Origin: an uncultured Pseudomonadales bacterium
GTDB lineage: Bacteria > Pseudomonadota > Gammaproteobacteria > Pseudomonadales > Cellvibrionaceae
DNA: 12,659 nucleotides
Assembly (NCBI GenBank): GCA_938048505.1
Contig: CALIUX010000222.1
Span: 1 to 12,659 of the forward strand
Direction: 5' to 3'
In this document: positions 7,166-12,659 of the stretch, piece by piece
Layout of the letters: each line of letters opens with the position of its first letter
Position numbering within the stretch: position 1 is the first letter of the stretch
Made by a program: the position numbers and the translations under genes
The notes under the pieces: generated by a model
The model's input: only the letters and a program-made list of their open reading frames with translations
Database searches by the model: none
Told to the model about the DNA's origin: nothing

Positions 7166-7196
7166 ATGGGACACTGCAAAGCGCAAAGTGTGCCAT
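7166..7196. repeat. Inverted repeat with 10-bp arms
   Basis: ATGGGACACT (7166-7175) and AGTGTGCCAT (7187-7196) are reverse complements at 9 of 10 positions, with an 11-nt spacer, one helical turn apart. This layout fits a dimeric regulator binding to one face of the helix. It has no T tract, so it is not a terminator. Confidence 0.45.
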
Positions 7197-7422
7197 ATCC
7201 CTTGTGCAATTACCTTATGAAAGTCAGTTAATTACGTCATGACATTATGCTTTTGCTAAAAGTTGAAAATGACACCATTGCTAACTTGAAAGAGAATCAT
7301 CCGCAATAAACCCTTTCTCTTGATGGTTCTGTTGGCGGCCCTGTCGATAGGTAGTGTGGACTGGCTTTGTTCTGGCGGTGACGACGGTCGCATGAAAAAG
7401 TGACGGCTACAAGTGAGCCTTC

Positions 7423-7467
7423 AATTTGATGCGTATCACAATGCTGCCGCTATGTTGTCGTGATAAA
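7423..7467 (+). promoter_or_regulatory. Candidate CRP-like site with class II promoter
   Basis: TTTGA-N6-TCACA (7425-7440) matches the CRP half-sites TGTGA and TCACA at 9 of 10 positions with the exact 6-bp spacer. A -10-like GATAAA (7462-7467, 4 of 6) would place the transcription start near 7474, which puts the site centre at -41.5, the class II position. The -35 at 7439-7444 is poor, as expected for an activator-dependent promoter. It would drive the operon from 7629 with a leader of about 155 nt. Found by eye. Confidence 0.35.
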
Positions 7468-7615
7468 TACTGCGAACAGTGAAAGATGTGACCGACTTCG
7501 GCGTAGCGAAGGCGTGTTGCTACTATGCTGCGCGCATACTGATTTAGTCTATCGACGCATAACGTGCAAGGATGTTGCCTTCCTCGTGCTTTAGATGTCG
7601 CAACCTTTTTGCTTT

Positions 7616-7620
7616 GGAGG
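7616..7620 (+). promoter_or_regulatory. Ribosome binding site (GGAGG) setting the start at 7629
   Basis: GGAGG lies 8 nt before the ATG at 7629, which opens directly into a lipoprotein signal peptide. The in-frame ATG at 7572 would add 19 residues in front of that signal and has no such site. Confidence 0.85.
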
Positions 7621-7628
7621 GCATATCT

Positions 7629-10343
7629 ATGCGCCAACTCATCACGCTCGGCGTTTTTTCGGCTTTGCTGACAGCCTGCACCGGCGACAATACGGATACC
7701 TCATCTTCTACTAGCCTTTCAGATGCTGTGGCTTCTAGCTCAAATGCGTTCTCTTCTGTTAATGACTTACCTTCTAGCAGTAGTGTTGCTGATAGCAGTG
7801 TCTCTAGTGCGCCCGATGCACCTAGCAGTGAGGCGGCCAATAGCAGCGTTGTTGTGACGATATCGAGTATTGCAGCGAGCTCAGAACCTAACAGCAGCGT
7901 ATCTCCTAGCTCTGTGGTTAGCATCAGTAGCAGTACACCTAGCAGCATAGATACTACCAGTAGTGACGTTACAACCAGTAGTAGCGAAGCCACTGTAGAG
8001 TCTTCGTCAGAAGGCGGAGCTGTCAGCAGCGCAGCGGCATTCATTGGAAATGCTGAAGCAGGAAAGACGCTATACGATGCTCAATGTCAAGTATGTCATG
8101 GTGATGATGGCAAAGATGTTGCCAGTGGTGGGAATGCGCAATTTAGTTTGAATGCCAGTAATTTCACATCTAAAACACTGATAGATCGAATCGATCGTAC
8201 TATGCCGCCTAAGCCAGGCTTTGATCCCGAAAGTTGTGTGGATCAGTGTGCAGCGGATATCGCCGCTTACATTAATACGTGGGAGTCTGCGGTAGCGTTT
8301 GCGTGTGAAGACCCTGATGCCGTGACGTATACACCTCGCACATTACGCGTACTCACAGTCGACGAGTACAAAGCGACCCTCGAAGATTTATTGTCTTTAC
8401 CTGCCGACTACAAGCACAACATTATTGGCGACGATATTAAAGGCGGTTTCCCCAATAATGGTGCTGCTAACATCGACCAAAACAGCGTCAATAAATTCTG
8501 GAATAACGCTTGGGAGCTTGCATCATGGGCTGTGGCTAATGATCAGCCTGCGAGCTGTGCGAGTGATGGTGGCTGCTCCTCGCCATTTGTTGAGTCATTT
8601 TTACCGCGTTTATTCCGTCGCCCTCTGACACAAGAAGAAATCAAAACCTATTTTGACCTGTTTAATCAGTACGAAGGGGATGAAGGCCTCGAAATGGCTA
8701 TGGCGACGGCATTGACGGCGCCACAGTTTTTGTATCGTTCAGAAATGGGTATACGCATAGGCGATATCTTAGACGGCAAAGGCTTTGATCCCGTACTGGG
8801 GTTAGCTAATACGGTTTCGATGCCGCTTGATGGTCCGACACGCTCAATTGGTTTGTACCAAAGCTTTGGTCGCGATGCCGATTATGAATTTACGGGCGAT
8901 GATGTGATAAAACTCCGTGTTAAAGGGGAGTTTGGTGAAGGGCATTGGCCGACTATGAAGTTGAAGGTCGGTAACCAAGAAGTACTCGTGCAAGAGCTGT
9001 CTTCGGCTAGCACACGTGTACTGAATATTCCTGTTAAAGACATTACTGGGCGTCAGCGTATCGAAATCCGCAATGACCGACCAGACGGTGTTGGGCATGC
9101 GCAGTTTAGAGGCATTACTGTCAGCGAAATTACCTTAGGCAATGCCATCATGGTGACACCACCTAAGCCAGATGAAGAAAAACTCAAAAAAGCTGACCCA
9201 GATGCATACATTCTTGATGGCTATGAGTACGCCACGGCATTGAGCTATATCACAACAGGTAGCACACCAGACGATGCATTAATGGAAGCGGCTGAAAAAG
9301 GTGAGCTCGAAGATGCAAGCGAAGTGCTTAAGCATGTTAATCGCTTAATTGATACACCACGCGGAAAGCAGCGCATTGGTGACATTGTGGCCTACTGGTT
9401 TGGAACCGACCGTGTGACACAGAGTAGTTCAGACCGCGACAATACGCTCTTCCCTACTTATACACCGGCTGTGCGTGAAGCGATGGCAACCGAAGTGCGT
9501 GAGCTCTTCAAAGACATCTTCTTTAACGATCGCCCCTTTAAAACGTTCTACTCCGGTGACTTTACGTTTTTGAATAGCACATTATCGGACTATTACGGTA
9601 TTCCTTCGGAGTCGACAGGGGAAGATGACTGGCGTTTAGTTGATAATTTAGAAAAGCGTGGCGGTATGTTAACCAGTGGTGCCTTCATGAGTTTGCATGC
9701 ACACCCAGAAGAATCTGCGCCGATATTACGTGCTGCGCACTTGCGTCGCGATGTACTGTGCCAGCAGTTAGAATCACCGCCTGTATTGGAAGATGATCGT
9801 GAGCGCTTATTGGCTTTTGCTAAATCAGAAGACGAAAAAGGCACGCTGACGACAGCCGGTTTTTATAACATTATTACAGAAAGCCCCGCGTGTGAGAGCT
9901 GCCACAAAGAGATCCTTAATCCATTATTTGGTATGGAAGACTTTGGCCCAACCGGCTTATGGCGTACAACCGAAAAAGGCAGCACCGGTATGAATCTCCC
10001 GATTGATTCAGCGGGTAAGCTTTTTGGCCCCATTGACATTAATGACCTGAGTACCAGCATTGATTTTAATGGTGCAAAAGAACTGTCTAAGATTGTGGCT
10101 GACTTACCGGGCATTGAAGCGTGTTTGGTAGATAAAACATTCCGTTATATTGCCGGTATGCCGATTAACGATAATGCCGTTGATCCTGTTAACGAAGATA
10201 CGTTAACCAATAACCAGAAACGCGACTTTAGTTGTGCTCAAAACAAAGCGATGGCTGCTCTTGAGAAAGAAAACCAAAGCCCACGTGCACTCTATGTTGA
10301 GCTGATTATGCAAGACTTAATACGCTTTCGCGCAGCCAAGTAA
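7629..10343 (+). CDS. DUF1592/DUF1588-family cytochrome c lipoprotein with poly-Ser linker
   Basis: A 904-aa exported lipoprotein. The signal peptide (1-16) ends in the lipobox LTAC with lipidated C17. A serine-rich linker covers about 24-135. A cytochrome c-like domain (about 138-225) has the heme motif C153-x2-C156-H157 and a possible Met ligand in TMPPKPGF (M192). Then come the domains of the planctomycete-type family in usual order: DUF1587 (about 236-300, RTLRVLTVDEYKATLEDLL), DUF1595 (about 320-372), DUF1592 (about 530-660), DUF1588 (about 672-775) and DUF1585 (about 812-895). An insertion at about 385-507 looks like a calcium-dependent carbohydrate-binding module. A second CXXCH (755-759, CESCHKEILNP) matches the family's conserved motif, so two hemes are possible. 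The next gene encodes DUF1552, the usual partner. I infer an outer-membrane-anchored or periplasmic redox protein. Its reaction is not known. Confidence 0.9.
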   Translation: MRQLITLGVFSALLTACTGDNTDTSSSTSLSDAVASSSNAFSSVNDLPSSSSVADSSVSSAPDAPSSEAANSSVVVTISSIAASSEPNSSVSPSSVVSISSSTPSSIDTTSSDVTTSSSEATVESSSEGGAVSSAAAFIGNAEAGKTLYDAQCQVCHGDDGKDVASGGNAQFSLNASNFTSKTLIDRIDRTMPPKPGFDPESCVDQCAADIAAYINTWESAVAFACEDPDAVTYTPRTLRVLTVDEYKATLEDLLSLPADYKHNIIGDDIKGGFPNNGAANIDQNSVNKFWNNAWELASWAVANDQPASCASDGGCSSPFVESFLPRLFRRPLTQEEIKTYFDLFNQYEGDEGLEMAMATALTAPQFLYRSEMGIRIGDILDGKGFDPVLGLANTVSMPLDGPTRSIGLYQSFGRDADYEFTGDDVIKLRVKGEFGEGHWPTMKLKVGNQEVLVQELSSASTRVLNIPVKDITGRQRIEIRNDRPDGVGHAQFRGITVSEITLGNAIMVTPPKPDEEKLKKADPDAYILDGYEYATALSYITTGSTPDDALMEAAEKGELEDASEVLKHVNRLIDTPRGKQRIGDIVAYWFGTDRVTQSSSDRDNTLFPTYTPAVREAMATEVRELFKDIFFNDRPFKTFYSGDFTFLNSTLSDYYGIPSESTGEDDWRLVDNLEKRGGMLTSGAFMSLHAHPEESAPILRAAHLRRDVLCQQLESPPVLEDDRERLLAFAKSEDEKGTLTTAGFYNIITESPACESCHKEILNPLFGMEDFGPTGLWRTTEKGSTGMNLPIDSAGKLFGPIDINDLSTSIDFNGAKELSKIVADLPGIEACLVDKTFRYIAGMPINDNAVDPVNEDTLTNNQKRDFSCAQNKAMAALEKENQSPRALYVELIMQDLIRFRAAK
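7698..8033 (+). repeat. Serine-rich low-complexity linker coding segment
   Basis: Residues 24-135 of the lipoprotein are mostly Ser with Ala, Val, Thr, Asp and Pro. The codons are a mix of AGC, AGT, TCT and TCA, so it is not a simple DNA microsatellite. Poly-Ser linkers of this kind are well known in secreted proteins of Saccharophagus, Teredinibacter and Cellvibrio, where they space out domains. Here it would hold the heme and DUF domains away from the lipid anchor. Confidence 0.85.
8781..9149 (+). other. Carbohydrate-binding-module-like insertion (residues about 385-507)
   Basis: Between DUF1595 and DUF1592 there is a beta-rich segment: LYQSFGRDADYEF, then VIKLRVKGEFGEGHWPTMKL, KVGNQEVLVQELSSASTRVL, ITGRQRIEIRNDRPDG and FRGITVSEITLG. 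The WPTMKLKVGN and late xRIxIxNDxxD...RGxxVxxIxL pattern resembles xylan-binding calcium-dependent modules (CBM36/CBM60-like, PF16841). The similarity is judged by eye. Confidence 0.5.
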
Positions 10344-10372
10344 TTGGCGCTTAGATAACAAGGTATAAAACG

Positions 10373-11551
10373 ATGACAACACACAACGTGAACTCCTCAC
10401 TCAAGCGCCGTCAATTCTTAAAAATGGCCAGCTCTGCGGGGATTGGCAAAAAGATGCTGATGGCATCCCCCCTAACAGCGGGCTTGCTTTATAACCGCTT
10501 TGCTGAAGCCGCAGAAGATGCTAAGCGTGCATTTTTAATCTACTACCCAGGCGGTGCGCCAAATGGCTCTTGGTTACCGACTGATATCAATACCATGAAT
10601 CAAGCTTCCGAGCCCTATGCGCCAGTTTCTCAATACTGCAACTTCCACAATGTGCAAATGGTTGGAGGAGGACATGGTAATGCTGATGGTGCGATGGGGG
10701 GTGGAGCCAATACGATCGATACCCGCCTTGCGGATACAATCGGTTCAGATACGCCCTATTCCGACTTCAACTTAGCTTTTGATCTGGGCAGCACTCGGCA
10801 TGATGTGATGGGACGCCGAGGCGGACAACCTAAAAAGCCTGAAGAAGATGCCGATGCTGCATACAAGCAGCTTTTTGGTGGCCCACCGCCCGGAGGCGGC
10901 GCGCAGGCGTTTTACCAAAAGCAAAAAAATGTCATTGATGCGAATAAAGCCATTCTTGATGCATTGCAAAAAAAGTTTGGTCAACACGAGCGGGAGCGGC
11001 TTGAAACGCATATTGATGCGCTGCAAAAGCTTGATCGACGCTTAGAAGACGCTTCGGTATTTGTGCCGCCAGAAGGCTGTCGTGACCCAGAGCTGGCCTC
11101 TCGCGGCCAACCTACAGCCGGTGATAACCTGAAGCTGTTAGCCGATATCGGTATTGCGGCTATGCGTTGCGGTTTAACGAACGTTGTGACCGTGCAGCTC
11201 AGCACGAGCCAATGCGATTGGAAATACCAAGGTACGTTCACCGAGAATCACCATCAAACCTTGCATGGAAAAGGCTATGCCGAGCAGGTCGAGGTGAAAA
11301 AATATCTGAGTGGTATATCGGCTTATATCATCCAACAGCTTGCTGATACGCCGGATCCAACAGGCGGTATGATGATTGATAAAACGGTTTTCTGCGAAAC
11401 CACCGATCATGGTGATGGTGCCAGCCACAGCGCGTCTAACTCACCATGGCTTGTTGCCACAAATCGTCCCGAGTTCAATACTGGGCGTGTGATTGATGGT
11501 GGTACTAGCACGGGTGTGCTAAACGATATGTTTACTACGCTCACCTCTTAA
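10373..11551 (+). CDS. Tat-exported DUF1552 family protein
   Basis: A 392-aa protein of the DUF1552 (PF07586) family. The N-terminus carries a twin-arginine signal, KRRQFLK (11-17), followed by a weakly hydrophobic stretch to about 47, so it should be exported folded to the periplasm, possibly with a cofactor. Family landmarks are FLIYYPGGAPNGSWLP (54-69), MVGGGHGNADGAMGG (96-110), the GSDTPYSDFNLAFDLGS region (124-140), the QLFGG turn (166-170) and the CETTDHGDGASHS segment (341-353) near the C-terminus. DUF1552 is distantly related to DUF1501, which is placed in the sulfatase/alkaline phosphatase superfamily; no full metal site is evident to me. The end, GVLNDMFTTLTS, seems shorter than in many family members. 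AAGG lies about 9 nt before the ATG. It follows the DUF1592 lipoprotein by 29 nt, the usual partner. Confidence 0.9.
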   Translation: MTTHNVNSSLKRRQFLKMASSAGIGKKMLMASPLTAGLLYNRFAEAAEDAKRAFLIYYPGGAPNGSWLPTDINTMNQASEPYAPVSQYCNFHNVQMVGGGHGNADGAMGGGANTIDTRLADTIGSDTPYSDFNLAFDLGSTRHDVMGRRGGQPKKPEEDADAAYKQLFGGPPPGGGAQAFYQKQKNVIDANKAILDALQKKFGQHERERLETHIDALQKLDRRLEDASVFVPPEGCRDPELASRGQPTAGDNLKLLADIGIAAMRCGLTNVVTVQLSTSQCDWKYQGTFTENHHQTLHGKGYAEQVEVKKYLSGISAYIIQQLADTPDPTGGMMIDKTVFCETTDHGDGASHSASNSPWLVATNRPEFNTGRVIDGGTSTGVLNDMFTTLTS

Positions 11552-11567
11552 AATACTGCATTCTTAT

Positions 11568-11612
11568 AAGGTTACATTGATGCTGAGACGCGGTGCTGAC
11601 TATGCCTATTAG
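11568..11612 (+). promoter_or_regulatory. Ribosome binding site and 10-codon mini-ORF overlapping the next gene
   Basis: AAGG (11568-11571) is placed 8 nt before an ATG at 11580. That ATG opens the short frame MLRRGADYAY, which stops with TAG at 11610-11612. The lipoprotein ATG at 11602 lies inside it in another frame and has no ribosome binding site of its own. This arrangement suggests reinitiation or coupling from a leader peptide. Alternatively the gene uses GTG 11593 with a distant site. Confidence 0.4.
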
Positions 11613-12426
11613 AATACACCGCTTATTATCACAGCGCCTATTATTAGACTCGGTATTGTGTGTACTCATAATAGGCGCAATAGGCAGCGCCGCAGGTTGT
11701 GGCCAACCTAACACTGCGGCGACTTCAGAATCTAGCCAGACTGCTGGTCAGGCTGCTACTAATCACGCTAAAAATAGCGATCGCACTTCACCTTATATTC
11801 GGCCACTCAATAATACCTATAAACACTATCTTAAGCTTGGCGCAGATGGTTTGCCATTGGCGGTTCAGGATGCCGAATGGAACGCAGAGGGTAGTGAGCA
11901 ACAAGGTACCCAGTGGCAGTGTATTCACGATGTGAAGACAGGATTTATTTGGGAAAGCAAAACAGAGAATCAGCTTAGCCCTCGGTTTCATTTGGCAAAT
12001 TACCGTTATTCCCAAGATGGCGTACGCGGTGGTTCGCAGCCAGAAGTTGATATATCAAAGGGCGATACTCCCTTATGCCCTAATATTCACTGTACAACGC
12101 AAGCGTATGTTGAGCATATTAACCAGCAAAAACTGTGCGGGCTCGATAATTGGCAATTACCGACTGTTTTGCAATTTCAAACGATTGTTAATCACCAATT
12201 AACCCCTCGTGCGATTGATACACATTACTTTCCTTTGGCTGTAAATTCCCATTATTGGACACAACAGAGCTACGCGCCTGATCGTGAACATGCTTGGTAT
12301 CTTTACTTTAGTGATGGTAGCGTGAGCCATACCCTAAAAGATCAGCCAATGTTCTTACGTTTAGTGTCACCGGCTGAATCCGCGCTCCTTTCAGTTTTAC
12401 CCACAAAGGCTCAAAAAGCAGAGTGA
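11602..12426 (+). CDS. DUF1566-domain lipoprotein
   Basis: A 274-aa predicted lipoprotein. A hydrophobic signal (about 13-32) ends in SAAGC with C33 as the lipid-bearing residue; the -3 position is Ala instead of the preferred Leu, so the lipobox is somewhat weak. A polar Ser/Ala/Asn spacer (34-64) follows. The rest fits DUF1566 (Lcl C-terminal-like): WQCIHDVKTGFIWESKT (105-121), cysteines C107, C159, C164 and C179, then the hallmark CGLDNWQLPTVLQFQTI (179-195), HYWTQQ (217-222) and the closing FLRLVSP (251-257). Paired cysteines suggest disulfides. The start is uncertain between ATG 11602 and GTG 11593. It is third in the operon, 50 nt after the DUF1552 gene, and overlaps the next frame by four bases. 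The function of DUF1566 is poorly known; an accessory or surface role is inference. Confidence 0.82.
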   Translation: MPIRIHRLLSQRLLLDSVLCVLIIGAIGSAAGCGQPNTAATSESSQTAGQAATNHAKNSDRTSPYIRPLNNTYKHYLKLGADGLPLAVQDAEWNAEGSEQQGTQWQCIHDVKTGFIWESKTENQLSPRFHLANYRYSQDGVRGGSQPEVDISKGDTPLCPNIHCTTQAYVEHINQQKLCGLDNWQLPTVLQFQTIVNHQLTPRAIDTHYFPLAVNSHYWTQQSYAPDREHAWYLYFSDGSVSHTLKDQPMFLRLVSPAESALLSVLPTKAQKAE

Positions 12427-12659
12427 ATATTTACCGAACAAATGACAAGCTGGTGAAACGAGCCGTTAAAACAGTTGTTGTATTGAGTGCGGCTGTAAAA
12501 ATTGCAAAAAATGGACTGAAGGGAAAAGCTAAAAAAATAGCTAGCAAGAGCATGCAAGGCGTGATCATGAGCTGTTTTTCTTATTCTGTGCAGAGCGCAT
12601 GTTTGGATACACTCCCTCGCAGTACACCGACTGCTTATTTTATGACACATCAAGCGGCT
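12423..12659 (+). CDS. Unrecognised ORF coupled to the DUF1566 gene (partial, runs off window)
   Basis: A GTG at 12423 overlaps the TGA of the preceding gene as GTGA, and the frame then stays open for 79 codons to the window edge. The N-terminal half is rich in Lys, Val and Ala (KRAVKTVVVLSAAVKIAK, then KGKAKKIASK), a possible amphipathic or weakly hydrophobic helix. It is followed by a stretch with two cysteines (C51, C60) and PRSTPTAYF. The tight overlap is typical of translationally coupled genes. I do not recognise the family. In-frame ATGs further in (near codons 44 and 49) are possible alternative starts. The opposite-strand frame here is judged a shadow. Confidence 0.55.
   Translation, partial: MNIYRTNDKLVKRAVKTVVVLSAAVKIAKNGLKGKAKKIASKSMQGVIMSCFSYSVQSACLDTLPRSTPTAYFMTHQAA

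Larger units (their letters stand above)
7002..7628. other. Gene-free divergent intergenic region
   Basis: About 625 bp separate tpx (minus) from the lipoprotein operon (plus). I find no convincing gene on either strand. It holds two inverted repeats (7093-7119 and 7166-7196), an 8-bp perfect palindrome GTCATGAC (7236-7243), a candidate CRP-like site with a matching -10 box (7423-7467), a small 5-bp hairpin (7496-7511) and the ribosome binding site at 7616. A 26-codon frame at 7323-7403 has a hydrophobic stretch but no ribosome binding site. No clear sigma70 promoter for tpx could be called. Confidence 0.7.

Noticed and set aside
7323..7403. 26-codon plus-strand frame MVLLAALSIGSVDWLCSGG... 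with a signal-like hydrophobic stretch
   Set aside because: There is no ribosome binding site, no upstream start in the frame and only 26 codons. It could be a decayed lipoprotein start, but this cannot be supported.
7407..7637. Minus-strand open frame of 76 codons crossing the start of the lipoprotein gene
   Set aside because: It has no recognisable motif or ribosome binding site and overlaps the operon start and leader.
7544..8044. Minus-strand open frame of 166 codons rich in Leu, Thr and Ser
   Set aside because: It is antisense to the poly-Ser linker; the Leu-rich look results from reading AGC/AGT/TCT repeats backwards. The sense frame has a ribosome binding site, lipobox and recognisable domains.
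12411..12653. Minus-strand open frame of 80 codons at the right end
   Set aside because: It is rich in Cys, His and Ser with no motif. The plus-strand frame coupled by GTGA explains the region better.

Overview
The window looks like chromosomal DNA of a moderately AT-rich gammaproteobacterium. The envelope genes, an LpxL/HtrB-type acyltransferase and a Tpx peroxidase point to a Gram-negative cell. The long serine-rich linker in the secreted lipoprotein at 7629 resembles secreted proteins of marine polysaccharide degraders such as Saccharophagus, Teredinibacter and Cellvibrio, so a Cellvibrionales-like host is my best inference. No tRNA, rRNA, CRISPR array, insertion sequence or phage gene was seen.

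Region 1 (1-4340, plus strand) concerns the cell envelope. It holds the C-terminal half of an RND/MMPL exporter, cut by the window edge, then a periplasmic LolA-like outer-membrane lipoprotein-sorting protein whose ribosome binding site follows a perfect 11-bp hairpin. A strong Rho-independent terminator closes this unit. A TetR-family regulator comes next, with a near-perfect 32-bp palindrome lying over its likely promoter. A predicted outer-membrane beta-barrel protein follows. Together these could be an inner-membrane pump, a periplasmic carrier and an outer-membrane component for a hydrophobic or lipid-like cargo, with the TetR protein as sensor.

Region 2 (4341-7001) starts with a plus-strand gene for a twin-FHA protein with a C-terminal membrane anchor. 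Facing it on the minus strand are tpx (atypical 2-Cys thiol peroxidase) and, 7 nt downstream of it, an LpxL/HtrB-family lipid acyltransferase. A 22-bp-period direct repeat lies in the convergent gap.

Region 3 (7002-7628) is a gene-free stretch of about 625 bp between tpx and the last operon. It contains inverted repeats and a candidate CRP-type class II promoter.

Region 4 (7629-12659, plus strand) is the most interesting part: a compact operon for export. It encodes a 904-aa lipoprotein with a poly-Ser linker, a cytochrome c domain, the DUF1587/1595/1592/1588/1585 series, a carbohydrate-binding-like insertion and a second CXXCH. Next come a Tat-exported DUF1552 protein, a DUF1566-type lipoprotein, and an unrecognised ORF coupled to it by a GTGA overlap that runs off the window. 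I infer an outer-surface or periplasmic redox system, possibly acting on carbohydrate. Its substrate and reaction are unknown.
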